A stretch of 64,000 nt of DNA from contig CM036618.1 in assembly GCA_020746105.1 (NCBI GenBank), positions 44,670,014 to 44,734,013 on the forward strand, written 5' to 3'. Position 1 is the stretch's first letter; every line of letters starts with the position of its first letter. Shown in pieces: positions 47,401 through 60,448 of the stretch. Source of the DNA: Trogon surrucura (lineage: Eukaryota > Chordata > Aves > Trogoniformes > Trogonidae). The notes below the pieces were generated by a model that saw only the letters and a program-made list of their open reading frames with translations, did no database searches and was not told the origin of the DNA. The position numbers and the translations under genes are program-made.

Positions 47401-48728
47401 CTTAAAAAAAAATAAATGTAGAAAATCTGAATACCAAAAGTGCCGAGTTGTGAATCTTCACACATTTCAGCAGCGCCACCGAGTGGAGAGCTTCCCCCAC
47501 TCATCTCCGAAAGGAAACACTCCTGTCTGACCCTTACTCACATCAGGAAGGGTTCAGCTCCTGCACCGCAGAGGAGTTTTAGAAGGTGGCTTTGAACACC
47601 CAAAGTGTCTGGGTCATTTCTCCAGACAGCTACGAGCTACTGGAGAAGAGAAATAAAAGAAAAACACAAATCTCTCAGGCTGTCCTCTCTGGAGTCTGAA
47701 GAACTCTGTTCTTTGAAAAAGATTCAATTGTTTTCTATGCCTGTTCACTTATTTCAAGAGACACAAGAGAGATTTTTCATGTTTCATTGATACTTTCAAG
47801 AAGAAATGACAAGCAAGGCAGGTACAGAACTCTAGGAAGATTTGGAAGCATGTTGACAAGAAATGATTACTATACCTATAATTTTCTTCCATACTTCCAT
47901 TCACTTTTTGAGAGAGAAAAAGTAAAAGTCCTTCCTCTATGGAAAAGGCAGACAAGGCGGCACTAATTTAAAGAAAAAAATGTCATAAATGGCTTTTGCA
48001 TCTACATGTGGTTTTTTCTTTTTTTTTTCTATCTTTATTTCATCTTTCTTTTTTTAAAACAAAGAAAAAATAATATTACACATCCAGTCAATGATGTAGT
48101 TTTTTCCACCTCCAAGAGCCAGACACAGTACATAACAGTGGGATGTAGCATTAAACAGGCCTACAGGTCTCAGTTTTAACCCACCAGCTCCAAAAATATC
48201 TAGGGCTATTTGAATTGTATGACACATGGACACTGTAGTTGTGAAGACAAACAGCCAGCTTAGAAATAAAAGAGCTGAAGAGGCATTGTTGAAAAAATCC
48301 TATGGTGTGGTATAAGAGGCAGCAGATACCACTTAGAAACTGAAGTACGGTAGTTTTGTGCTTTCACAGCATAGTCTAAAAGAACATTGTATAACGAAAA
48401 GAGTGAATCTTGAGCTCGAGTGGGCCAGGAATGATCCTCTAATGGGCGTCAGCTGTTGGCAGATTCCTGTCATTTAAACATCCATCATTTAAACACCTAG
48501 CTAGTTTCCTATCACCACTCTCCCCTAAGCTGAATTACCACAACTCTATTTCTACGGAATATCCTGCAATTATTTGGGTAAAGAATAGGAGCTCTTTTAT
48601 CTTTGAGGTTTGAAGACACACAAACATGAACGCACACAAAACTAAGGTGGACTTCTGACCGCACTGAATCCAGTGGCATTTTGTTATTGATTTCAGCAAA
48701 GACAAAATCACACCCCAGGACCAGGATG
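38411..48728. other. AT-rich region without recognisable gene
   Basis: Long stretch without a supported gene. It contains a GGAAA run at 38946-38963, a 22-base imperfect tandem repeat at 39403-39446, a CTCG run near 42716-42730, several poly-A tracts (42478-42491, 43430-43446), GC-richer patches near 44160-44340 and 47440-47640, and a CTCF-like site at 47471. Confidence 0.5.
47471..47486 (-). promoter_or_regulatory. CTCF-like motif
   Basis: CAGCGCCACCGAGTGG resembles the reverse complement of the vertebrate CTCF core (TAGCGCCCCCTGGTGG) at about 12 of 16 positions, in a GC-richer island. Motif match only; occupancy cannot be judged. Confidence 0.3.
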
Positions 48729-49003
48729 TCAGACAGTGATAGGACTAGGGGGAATGGATTGAAGCTAGAGACGGATCAGTTCAGGTTGGGCATTAGGAAG
48801 AAGTTCTTCACCATGAGGGTGGTGAGACATTGGAACAGGTTGCCCAGAGAGGTTGTGGAAACCCCATCCCTGGAAGTTTTTAAGGCTGGATGGGGCTCTG
48901 AGCAGCCTGATCTAGTGGGGAATGTCCCTGCCCATGGCAGGTGGGTTGCAACTAGGTGATCTTTAAGGTCTCTTCCAACCCTGACAATTTTATGATTCTA
49001 TGA
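48729..49003 (+). mobile_element. CR1 LINE, short 3' copy
   Basis: Starts within the RT tail and keeps an open stretch ([18 protein letters not shown], then [19 protein letters not shown]). The CR1 3' untranslated end follows, with GGGTTGCAACTAGGTGATC, TCTTCCAACCCTG and a short TATGATTCTATG tail. About 275 bases, well preserved. Confidence 0.92.
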
Positions 49004-52000
49004 CCTCCTGAAAGGAGGATTTTCACACTCTTCAGGTTATCTATATTTCCCAGGCCAAGCATTGCACACAGACACAATCAAATAACAGAGGATGGAAATC
49101 TAGGTAAGCGCATTAATAAAACAATGAAGTCAAGTACCTCAGCTGTGATTAGGAGGAGGAAGGGTGTCTCCTTCTGCACTGCTGAATTGGCCATTAGTGT
49201 CAGAGTGGCTTTTAAATTTAGAGTAATTCTTCCTGTCTTTGCACTACTTGAGGTGTTCACCGAGTGTTTGTCTGTATTATTAAAGGATTGAACTCTGTCA
49301 GAGGGCAAAAGCAAATTACCTGCAGGGAGTCAGGGGCCAGATAGGACGTACCTTCACTGTGCTCTTTTCTTTAGTATGCAATGGTAAAAGACTACAAGGC
49401 TGCTTTTATGTAGATGTCACATCTTTCTCTGACTGGAACACCCAGCTGTGATAATAGCATAGGAATGGAAGGTCGGCAACCATTACTAATTCCTCCCTTA
49501 TCCAACCTTGCTATTTGAATTATTAGCTAAATTGCCATCTTCAGAACTAAATTTTTTTTCTGGCCTGCAGGTTCAAGAAATTTATTTTACAGCTCTTTGT
49601 TTAATTGTATATGTAATTACCTAATGTTACCACTGAGTGCCTATTTTGCCACAGAAATGTGTTTTTTTCCCCCCTATATTTCATTAGGTATAAGTATTTT
49701 ACAGTGTTTGATAGTCACTATTACATATCCATAGGGTAAGAAACAATGAAAACACTATTCACAGATTTATTTGATTTTAGAAAAAGAGATAATTCACATT
49801 GTTTCCTACAAAAATAATGAGACAAAGCTCAAAACGTTTCACGCTAATGAATGATTACAGCATCTGGAGACAAAAATCAATTAATTCAACTGAATACGGA
49901 CAAAACGTGTATGTTTTTGTTGATCCCAAATTTATTTTGCTAATTTCTCCCAATTAGTTTGATTATGAGTGTGTTAAATGAAAATTTTAGATTGTTTTAA
50001 AAATAAATTCTATTTTTATTGCATGAAACAATGCATTGATTAATCTACATTAATGTTAATATTAATAATACAAATGCACTTAAAAGCTACAAAACTACAA
50101 ACTGTTTTATGAATAACAAAAATACTAACATAATATCATTATTTTTTCAACTTGTTATTTTTAAAACTGCAAATATATCCTAAAAAGCCTCATTGCTCCC
50201 AGTTCTACATATCATTAAGCATGGAGTAACCAGGTGCAGGGGAGAGGGATAGTTGGGCTGTAATTCTCCAGGGCACTGTCCACACATTTCAGCGCATTTT
50301 ATCTGCATATAGAGTACACTCAGATTAAAACTGCATTGCCTCTAACAATATACATGCATAGCATAATATCACAGAAATATTTCAACTTGTTACAACTGAT
50401 ATCCATGTTTGTGGCTCATTAAAAGTATCAGCTATTAAAAGCAAAGCAAAAAGAGCTATGTTTTCCTTTTTTTAATCCCCTGAAATCCATTCTTCCTCTA
50501 TATCCCTTTACACCTGAGATCTCTTAAGCCCTGTCTTCTCCTCTATGATGTCTCTGGCCTTGGAATTTCTCACAATCTCCATCAGCCTTTAGACCTTGTG
50601 AGTATTTCTTTTCCAATTTCCCTTTCAACCACCTCTGATCCTGCATTGGTTAGCTAAAAGTTAAAGCTATCCAAAAACTTATTTTCAAATATAAAGGTAG
50701 ATTTTGGCACAGGTTATGTGATATCTATCCAGCTGTTCATCTTCCAGTCTGTCTTTTTTACCAGTTTACATGAGGAATGTTCCAGATTATTCAAAGGAAC
50801 CTTAGAACCTGCTGATCTTTACATAATCTCAGTAGTGGTATTTTTACATTCACACTTGTAAGATGATACTTGAGAAAAAAGTTATTCTTAGTAGTAAGAT
50901 ACTTGAAGGTCTTAGTCTTCTTTACTGAAGAAAACCTCCTAAATTGATTTGATCCAGTATGAAGCTTTTCTTATTTTGGGAGCCATCTCTGAACTATAAA
51001 TGGAATGATGGTAGCACTTCTGAGTTAATGCATGCTAATTTTTTGCATTTCAAACAGTGAATTTACTTTCCACTTTTCTTTCTTACTTCTGAAACTGCTA
51101 CTATTCCCCTGAGTGGTTCATGCCTAACCACTCATGATGATTTATGAGCTGCTGGAAGACACTTTTCAGCGTCAATATCATATTTCCTGAAGAAAATATA
51201 TTTCCACAGAATAAGATTTTTTTTTTTTCTTTCCTCATCTGACTGATTAGCACCTGAGAAGTGGAAATAATGCATTTCCTTTGCCTCATGCAGGTACACT
51301 GTAATATTTACAAGTGGGAAGAAAACATCTGTCCTAGCCAAATGTCACTGTGTACAGATAACATTTGCAGTTGATGTAGCCAGAGTTGCCATTAAGGCTG
51401 TTAGCAACATCACCCTGGGCAGGAAACAGGCTCCCTTTGGGACTTTGAGGCACACTTAATTCTCAGTTTCCAGTAGGCCTGGTGTATGGTCATTAGAATG
51501 AAACTACCAAGCACTGGCACAAACAAAAGGTTACCAGAACTTTGCTCTTACTCCATACATGCCCTTTTCATCCGCTTTCATTTTAGAGAAAGGTGAATCT
51601 TGGGAGACCCCAAGCTTATTTCAGAGGTGAGTATGGAGAAACAATTCAGCCTGAGCTCCTGTTGGAGTCCCAGGGAGGTCTGTGAAATTTTTTGAAGGCA
51701 AACTGAAGAACAGGTGTAAGGATGTAATTTTACTGTTACAGAAATCCTTCGTGAACAAGGTGTTCAGCCCGATTGCGCTGCTGAATCGTGATGAAAAATC
51801 ATTCTGGCACAAGAAAAATCTTGACTGAGATACATACCTTTCATTAGGTTGAAATTTTATGATACTAAACATTATATTGGACTCCTGCTTTTGCCCTAGT
51901 TAAACTTGAAAATGGATTATCACCCCCTCTCACTTGATAAATTTTACCTCAGTTTATGCACAAGTGGGGTAAAATGCAAGCAGAAACAGGGGTAACCATT

Positions 52001-54904
52001 TAATTTCTCATTTGCAGGCCATCTCCCATTGTCCTAGACTGAAGCTGAGCTCGAGTTTACTCTGCAGAGGTGTTTCTACAGTCCAAACATTTATGATCAA
52101 GATAACTCTAAAGTAGAGACTGTGATAATGAAAATAATACTGAACAGTTCTTATGGAAATATGGAGGCACAAGAGTCTAATATCTCTAAAAATGTCAATT
52201 AGGTATTTTATAACACCAATCAGACACAGCCCTCAGATGAGGTCATATTTCATATCTGACGTTTTGTTATAGTCTATTTGAGAAGTGTTTTTCATTTCTG
52301 TCATACAAAGGTAAATTTCTTTACTTAAAAAAAGATCTCCAGTGATGGGGATTCAGAAATATAAAAATATCTATAGTAAAGCATAACTAAAAGAAAAATT
52401 CAAACATATAATATCTCCAGTTTAGACTGACCAAATCTTACAATAAGATACTGAAAGAGCAGATACTTGATCAAATCTTTGAAAACAGAAACTCACTTTA
52501 TGGTAAGATTTAATTTTAAATTATCATATGTTATTTCTTTCAACTTGGATCCAACTCAACTATATGCATAAAAGAGTACTTTATTAAATTAAATCAGTAA
52601 TACCTCAGACAGAAAATCTGAGGTATCAGCACAATTGTCACCATAAAAATAGTACTGTAGTGTCACCTAGAGCAGTGACCAACACAGAAACATTTTGTAA
52701 TACAATTAAGGCAAATTAATTTGTCACCATTATCCTTGGTTAGTCCAGAAACCAGGTGTGACTATGAAGGCCATTTAAACCACTGATATGAATAAATCAA
52801 ACCTGACTCTCTTACCCAGTCTTTCTGCTCATCATACATTTATTTTCAGTTTAGACATGTTGCTGAAACTTTAGATTGTAGATTTTCTGAAGCAGGTCTG
52901 CTCTTTTTATACAGCATCTAGAATCTACTTGCTGAAATCTCTGTGCTTGACAGGCTGGTTATGCTGGTTATGGAGATTATTTTATATAGCAGCCAGTTCA
53001 AACCCATTTCACTTCTGTAGCTATTCAGACAACTATTATTGTGGTGTGATCCCCTCACCTTTTAGAACACATATTTTTGTGGTTTAGTTTCTGACCCAAA
53101 GCTAGCTACAAATCCCTAAATTGTTCTCACAAAACTTTCTGATAATGTTGTATTTTTGACTGCTCAGAGTTTTCCTCTCATCTTTCATGGCTAAATTGTT
53201 CATGATGTTTTTTAAATACACAGTTATAAATATATATGTGCTTGTGTGTGAGTTTGCAAAAATCACTTCTATTTTGAACTCTGCAGACTTTGCAATTTTC
53301 TTCAGTAAAAATATCGCTTATGAAAAACATCTGAGCAGTGCTGGCTTATGAAGAAAGAAAGCAAGCTCACAAGGCTAGAACATTCATTTCCCCTGCTCAT
53401 TTATCGTTTTAACATATACCAATAGTCAGAGGTCAGATATGAAGATGACAGAATTAAGCAATATTTGTATTCTCTTGCCACCTCAAAAGTGCTATGAGAG
53501 ACCTTCAAACTGCCTGCCTTGACCAATCAGGGAGAGATTTAAGCTTTAGGCTAGGATTTGGGAGTAAAGAGGGCAAGGGAAGAAGATGGATGGTCTGTTG
53601 ATCCCCGAGTTTAGCTTTTTAATAATCCCTGCAAAGAAAAAGTAAACGTAACTGCTAGTCTGTAAATCACATGCTGGGAGTTACTCTTCAAGTTTAATTG
53701 ATCCTTTTGAGGTAATCCCAAAAATATACTGTCATTTACCTTTTCTTATTTGCAGTGTGCCAACTAAATCCTGCGCCTTGCACAATTAAAAAGTTAAGTT
53801 CATGTAACTTTAAACCATACATCGATGAGATTTTTATCTCATATAATCTAAGACGGCCTTTCATAAGTTACCAGCCATTATACTTTACAAAGTTGCCTAC
53901 ATTCAGCTGCTCTCATTTGCACACTGCTATAACTGGAAGTTCTTTAAGGCAAAAAAAAGAAAACCAAACCCTAACGTTCTGTGATTCTGTGAAAATCTTT
54001 TCATTTTATTCCATGACTAGGTGTCCTAGACACCACTAAAATACAAATAATGAATAACTACTTCAAAATACAGAAACAAAATGCTGTGTCTCATTTCTTC
54101 CTTTTTTTCTCCAGCTTCCCAACAATTGGTTCTTGCATTTTTCTGCATTAATTTAGAGAGTGCTCCTGCATCCACTAACCACACCCACTCTGAAGGCACT
54201 TGCACAGAAGGATTTGTTTGAGAACTTGTGCTATTTCTGCACTTCTTTCTTTCCTTTCTCCACTTTCCAACTTTAGACAACAGAACTACATCCAGCATTT
54301 TGGTATCAATGTCATCAGTGCTGTGCAAAGGTGAGCTCAATTTCTCACTCTTAGTTTTAGATTTATACCTCTGATGGTTGCACAAACCTTTTTTGACACT
54401 TCATTCAAACAACAGCTAATGTTGAATTGGTGTGTACAAGTTGGCTTCTGTAGGCAGGTCTGTATGTGCTGCTGTTGTAATCTTAGATTAAGCTATATGA
54501 AAATACTTTGAATGTATATCTAGCTTGTAAAGAAAATCTTTTTCTGCAACTGCTTAGGTTTTGTTGTTTCCTGTATTGGTGTTTTCTAAACTGCAAGTAA
54601 TTTGTCTCTAGACAGCCACACCAGTGTCTTAAAGCCACAGCAGTTGTGTGATGGCCCTGTTGCATAGGAGCATTCCATCGGCAATTATTTTTTGGTAACA
54701 AAGCTCAGGCTTTGGTCTTAATCCAACTGATAAATACTTTTTGATTCTGCCTAAAAACACTTTTAAGCCTGAATTTTGAATTTTAGTAAATGAAATGTTT
54801 CACAACAGTTTCAAAATTGTACATTCTCACTTGCTTACATAAGCAAATAGTTTCATTTTATGAGAGAAATTCCAGACTTAAGATTATTATACACCAATTT
54901 TTTC
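49004..54904. other. AT-rich region without recognisable gene
   Basis: No supported gene. The longest frame, 119 codons on the minus strand at 54026-54385, is charged and less repetitive than most chance frames but matches nothing I recognise. The 49.5-50.2 kb part is very AT-rich with many TAAT motifs. Confidence 0.5.
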
Positions 54905-55074
54905 ACAGAATCATGGGATCACAGAATGTTAGAAGTTGGAAGGGACCTCAAAGATCATCTAGTCCAACCCCCCCTGCCAGGGAGGGACCACCTACAGCAG
55001 AGCGCACAGGAACGCGTCCAGGTGGGTTTTGAATGTCTCCAAAGAAGGAGATTCCACAACCTCCCTGGACAGCC
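54905..55074 (-). mobile_element. CR1 LINE, short 3' copy
   Basis: On the minus strand the octamer tail (at 54905-54930) and the complement of AGTTGGAAGGGACCTCAAAGA are clear. Upstream the sequence matches the CR1 3' end through the region encoding the RT C-terminus and stops at about 55074. It belongs with the subfamily of the 13.6 and 57.2 kb copies. Confidence 0.92.
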
Positions 55075-57196
55075 ATAGTTTTCTTTTTTCAAAAGAATGT
55101 TCCATGATGGTGCAGTATGAGTAAAGCAGCATTCCATGCTATGCAGCCTTGTAAGGTATGTATTGACAGTTTCGGACCCTTCCAGGTAGAATGGTCTTGG
55201 GTATAGATCATCAAAACTACGAAAAGATCATTCTGGAAGTTCTCTAAGTAATCCATATGATAGATAAGGTGGAGCTGGAGAAATTCTGTCCTAATGGTAA
55301 TATGAAGAACACCGTAGTGTTAAGTCACTGGAGTTTAGGTTGCTTTTTTGGGTCCCAGCTGATAATGTTAGCCTTGGAAATTAATTTGTAGAGCTAAGAA
55401 TCTAGTCCCATGAATAGGGGTATGAATTCTGAAAATCTGATTACTTATTTCATTCTTTCTGTGCAAAGATAAAGAAATTAATGCAGTTGTTTACTAAAAA
55501 AAAATGCTAAAACTAATATACTAATGGACCACTCACTAAAAAACTCCTCTGAAACAAGGTATTTAGATGGAGCTATAAAAATATTTTTTATATAAATGAA
55601 TAGAACAATCAAAGGGTTTTTCTTTTTCTGCATGCAGTACACAAACCAGAAAGTATATATTTTTCTGAGTGGCAATACAAAAAGTAATTTGTTCTTTAAT
55701 AGACAGAGTGAATTAAGAGTACCTTGCATTGCTGGTGAAGTCAGTCATTTAGCAGTGTGTGGCCACTGAAATCAGAAAAGTACTTTCAAGGAGTTGAAAG
55801 AGACTGTTAGTCAGAAATCTATTTTTAAGTGAACACGACATTTTCAAAGTCACTGTATGTAAGTGCAAGCTCATTTTCAACTTCTGGTTACACAAATGAC
55901 CAGTGATTTTCCTAACACTGAAAGTTATTATACACCTGGCTAACACTGTGTTCACACAGCTACAACCTTCATGTCTTCTACTATGAAGTTTACCTGTTTT
56001 CCTTTTTTTATATACTCTGGTCTTTACTCATCATCACATACTCTGGGCTTTCTTAAAAAATAGAGTGACCTTGCATCCTGAAAATTTGCCGAATACTTTG
56101 GACATATTCATGTATCACTGACCATTAAATAATTTGTAGATAGCAATTTGTCTTATGAATAATACTTTACAAATAATTTTCTGATTAAACGTATATATTT
56201 ATATTTATTTTGTTTTAATGTATGTATTTTGATTAAATATACCTATATCGACATACTGGAATACGAGTGTTCTGTGTAATCTCTTTTGGTTTTTTAGGGG
56301 GAGGGATTAATTTTCATTTGTTTACAAGCCATGCAAATCTACATTTCATGCTTTTATTCACTAGATAAGCTACAATTTTTAAATAAAAAGATGGGTTTAA
56401 ATATGATTGCTTTTAGGAAGAGGACTAAAAACATATATGGAAAAGAAAATATAGAACCATATTTAAAAGAAGAAGTAGATTGATGTGCATGTATTTATTT
56501 TAGAAATGCTGGGAAAGAAAATGATAGAAGAAATTAGGTTTCATTGTTTTATCTGCTAGATTTGGGTCTCTGGGTTTTTTTTTTAGTTAATGAAAAGTTA
56601 TTATATCCTTACACACTAAGCAGACATATTTGGCAAAGATAGGTCTAACCTCAGACTAACCAGAAGCATTATGTTCATGGGGAAAAAAGAGGAAGTTAAT
56701 GCTGAATAATTCTAAATAGAAGGATGAAGATATACGTTAGATAAAGTACTTTGATTCCCAAATATATCCTAAAAGTTATTTTGTATTTTCATTATAAGTT
56801 CTCTGTGTCTCACTTACTGGTTTTATTTCCTTTAATTAGAGGTCTGACCAGGATAAAAAGGAGATTGTGAAGTTCAGAACAAATTACACCATCACCATTA
56901 TATGAGAAATGCTTTATGCATCTGTCCATGTCATGACTGACAGTTATAGCTTTTGACTTGTGTTATGGCCAGCGTCTGAATATAAAGATGTATTATTACA
57001 CTGTGATCTTTACTTTTATTTTTATGTCATAAAATCACTTGCTCATATGAGTTTGAAAAAGATGTTTGGAAAAGTAGAGAACATTTGTCGTTGCATAAAG
57101 AATAATTGTTCGTTTATCTCAAAATAATATAGATAATGTTAATTTATGTTAAAAAAAAATAATAATTTGCTGATGAAATAAAACCACTCTTCTTCT
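55075..57196. other. AT-rich region without recognisable gene
   Basis: No gene, repeat family or RNA is recognised. Confidence 0.55.
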
Positions 57197-58264
57197 TACC
57201 TTGACTTCAGTAAAGCATTTGACACAGTCTCCCACAGCATCCTTGCTGCTAAACTGAGGAAGTGTGGTCTAGACTCTCGGGTAGTGAGGTGGACTGTGAA
57301 CTGGCTAAGGGGAAGAAGCCAAAGAGTTGTGGTCAATGGGGCGGAGTCTGGTTGGAGACCTGTATCCAGTGGAGTCCCTCAACGGTCGGTACTGGGACCA
57401 GTATTATTCAATATATTCGTCGATGACTTGGATGAGGGACTGGAGAGTACTATCAGCAAGTTTGCTGATGACACCAAGCTGGGAGGAGTGGCTGACACAC
57501 CAGAAGGCTGTGCTGCCATCCAGCGAGACCTGGACAGGCTGGAGCGTTGGGCGGGAAAAAATTTAATGAAATACAACAAGGGTAAATGTAGAGTCTTGCA
57601 TCTGGGTAGGAACAACCCCAGGTTCCAGTATAAGTTGGGGAATGACTTATTAGAGAGTAGTGTAGGGGAAAGGGACCTGGGAGTCTTGGTGGACAGCAGG
57701 ATGACCATGAGCCAGCAGTGTGCCCTTGTGGCCAGGAAGGCCAATGGCATCCTGGGGTGTATTAGAAGGGGGGTGGTTAGTAGGTCGAGAGAGGTTCTCC
57801 TTCCCCTCTACTCTGCCCTGGTGAGACCCCATCTGGAATACTGTGTCCAGTTCTGGGCCCCTCAGTTCAAGAAAGACAGGGAACTGCTGGAGAGAGTCCA
57901 GCACAGGGCAACTAGGATGATTAAGGGAGTGGAGCATCTCCCTTATGAGGAAAGACTGAGGGAGCTGGGGCTCTTTAGTTTGGAGAAGAGGAGACTGAGG
58001 GGTGACCTCATTAATGTTTACGAATATATCAAGGGTGAGTGTCACGAGGATGGAGCCAGGCTCTTCTCGGTGACAACCACTGATAGGACAAGGGGTAATG
58101 GGCTGAAACTGGAACATAAGAGGTTCCGCTTAAACTCGAGAAGAAACTTCTTCTCAGTGAGGGTGACAGAGCCCTGGAACAGGCTGCCCAGAGAGGCTGT
58201 GGAGTCTCCTTCTCTGGAGACATTCAAGACCTGCCTGGACACGATCCTGTGTAGCATAATCTAG
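57197..58264 (+). pseudogene. CR1 reverse transcriptase, C-terminal part
   Basis: About 355 codons are open from the truncation point to TAA. Landmarks, numbered from GTG at 57284: [16 protein letters not shown] at 30-45, catalytic FADD at 60-63, [14 protein letters not shown] at about 143-156, then the thumb and tail ([39 protein letters not shown]). CR1 RTs normally have PQGSVLGP, and here the Gly is Arg, which probably harms the enzyme. The endonuclease, ORF1 and RT fingers are missing, so no active protein is expected. Confidence 0.9.
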
Positions 58265-58357
58265 GCATTCCTGCTCTGGCAGAGGGATTGGACTTGATGA
58301 TCTTTCGAGGTCCCTTCCAATCCCTAACATTCTATGATTCCATGATTCTATGATTCT
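57197..58357 (+). mobile_element. CR1 LINE, 5'-truncated young copy
   Basis: Begins inside RT at [16 protein letters not shown] (57197) and runs to a 3' end with GACTTGATGATC, GGTCCCTTCCAATCCC and three octamers ending near 58357. The coding part is still open, so this is among the youngest CR1 insertions in the window. An A-rich stretch precedes it. No target duplication is evident, as usual for CR1. Confidence 0.95.
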
Positions 58358-59149
58358 TTGTGAAAAATACATTGTTTTGAATAATGGTAGACAGTCCTGA
58401 ATGGAAAGGAGGTCCTGCATAATTTAATGAGATGTATTTGCTGATATGAAACTTTCACTGCAACCACACTTCTTCCATATGTGCCCTGAAATTTTTACAA
58501 TTACAAAGTCTCATTTACATTTGTTCTTAAACTTATATTTGTGCTTATTTGTTCATATAATTGAAGATAAATGAGCTTATAACATCTAATTTCTTCAGAT
58601 TCTTCTGCGTAGAAGACATCACCTTTTTCCTTTTTGTCTGAAGAGAGATTCGGTTCAAGTTAAGCTTTCACATTTCTCTGGCTTCATGTATTTTGCCTTC
58701 CCTCCCCTCTATCCTTTATCCTCTTGCTGTACCTTTATTATAATGAAATGAGTGTGATTGGCCTATACCACATCCCAAATGTAGACTTACTAGAAAAGAG
58801 CTAGGACCTTAAGAGAACTGTCCAGTTTTATGAGTCAGTCAGCAGTTGTATCAGCAGTTGTACCCTGAATTTTGCGTTAGACAGTGATTCATTTACTTCA
58901 TGTTTGCAAAATTCAGTCTCATTTTCTCTTTTACTTAATAATTTTAATTTCAGGTTCAATGACACTAACAATCCTTTATTCTGTTTAGCCTGTAAATATA
59001 ATGAAAACACAAAAATGTGTGTTTCTAATGCATGTGTAATTTATATGAATAAGTTTATATATAAATATAGAAAATACAAATATAAAATACGAATGCAAAA
59101 TATAAATATAGAATTAGATTTACATCTTTATCGACAAGATTTACAATAG
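58358..59149. other. AT-rich region without recognisable gene
   Basis: Very AT-rich, with short tandem-like ATAAATATAGAAAATAC repeats near 59058-59112. No gene is supported. Confidence 0.55.
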
Positions 59150-59855
59150 GAAGGAAAAGGGAATAAGGTAAAGAGACTTAAGGATTGGAAAGTAAAACTA
59201 AAACAGCTTTAATAAAATAATATTAATACTAATAAGAGAATAATAAATATAACAAACTATATACAAATATATACAAAACGGATATCAAACCCAACTTCCC
59301 CCCTCGATAGCAATAGTCGCTAATGCTGCAGAGCAGATGGCACCAGGGAAATCCCAGGCTCAGTGGTAGAGAGAAACAGATACAGGAGCTGGATTCAGGA
59401 ACTCAGGATCAGGATCAAAGGCAGAAGACGAGATGGAGTCCTCCTCAGATGCCAGCCGTTGAAGAAGAGAGCTTAACCTCCACAGTCCCTCAGCTTTATA
59501 CTGTGTATGATGTATATGGCATAGAATGCTGTTGTTGGTCACCTCTCCTGTCTGTTACTCACCAGAGGTGCAACTTTTTACTTCCTTGTGACCCCTTTTA
59601 CTTCCCAGCACCCCCAACGTGGCACACAAGAGCCAGAAGTGACCTTGGTCACTACAGGAGCAAGTATAAGCAAGAGTCTTACTGCATAATGATCTCAGGC
59701 AGTAACTCTACATATCAGACCTTATCACTTCTAGTAGCAGGTACCTTGTGCAAAAAGACACTGTTAGCTTCAGAAAGTGCAGCCTCTTAGAAGAGACTGA
59801 GCTGAAAACTAAAATCACTAAATAGAATTGGTTCCTTTCAGCTCAAACCAGGACA
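59150..59855 (-). repeat. 3' LTR of the minus-strand ERV-L element
   Basis: On the minus strand it opens TGTCCTGGTTTGAGC after the polypurine tract. It keeps the paired GGAAGTAAAAGG-type direct repeat (59568-59606), a TATAAA (complement of 59495-59500), a pyrimidine run about 30 bases further on (59461-59471) and ATTAAA near 59208. The match to the plus-strand LTR is lost near 59150, so about the last 100 bases of U5 are missing or unalignable. Confidence 0.88.
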
Positions 59856-59871
59856 TTCCTCCCCTTATTCC
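59856..59871 (-). promoter_or_regulatory. Polypurine tract of second ERV-L element
   Basis: The minus strand reads GGAATAAGGGGAGGAA immediately before the LTR, one base different from the tract at 25121-25136. Confidence 0.85.
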
Positions 59872-60178
59872 ACACCATTTTTGTCATACTAATCAGATTA
59901 TGATCTTTCTGTAGAAGAGTTTAGTAAGTTCATGGACTTCATAGTTGTGGGTTCCGTCTGTCATAGCAGTCTCTCAGGGCAGGAAAGTTGTTATGAGATT
60001 CATTGCATTTTGCATCCATGGGTTACAGGTTCACTTTGAGGGGGTTACTGGATATCAGTCTACAAGGCTAGCTCCGGTCATCACTAGTGTATTATCCCAA
60101 AACGCACTTACTGAACACCATTAGCAATATGTTACAATCAACATCATGCAGTCCTGAATTAAATATTCTCACCCAGAG

Positions 60179-60443
60179 TTAAATTTCCTTGAAATACTGG
60201 ACTTCATCTTTCATTATCCCCCACCAAATAGCTCCCTGAGCAAAAACAACCCCACAAATGGGTTTGCCTTTGCCCAAAGAAGGAAATACCCATGCAGTTT
60301 TCCCCAGCAAATTCTTTTCATACACCACAGGGAGTTTATCTTCTTCTGCTGTATGTAAAGGGTCTGAACAAGCAGGACCAGCACAACTGATGGATCCTCT
60401 GGTGTTAACTAACCAGGTGGTTTCTGCTAAATGTTTCCCCTGA
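60179..60443 (-). pseudogene. Integrase C-terminal remnant (ERV-L pol)
   Basis: The minus-strand translation TTWLVNTRGSIS, NLLGKTAWVFPSLGKGKPIC and VVFAQGAIWWGIMKD aligns with residues about 958-1037 of the intact Pol. A small deletion (GPGTT reduced to GA) and a frameshift near the end change the C-terminus. It lacks the integrase catalytic core, so it encodes nothing functional. Confidence 0.9.
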
Positions 60444-60448
60444 TTTTT

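Noticed and set aside
53955-53993. A tiny CR1 3' tail (CTGTGATTCTGTG)
   Set aside because: Only about 25 bases look similar and the conserved CR1 3' block is missing, so it cannot be told from chance.
57379-58117. Minus-strand frames of 123 and 155 codons
   Set aside because: Both are antisense shadows of the CR1 RT frame.
59323-59790. A plus-strand 155-codon gene
   Set aside because: It lies entirely within the minus-strand ERV-L LTR and has counterparts in the other LTR only as chance translation.
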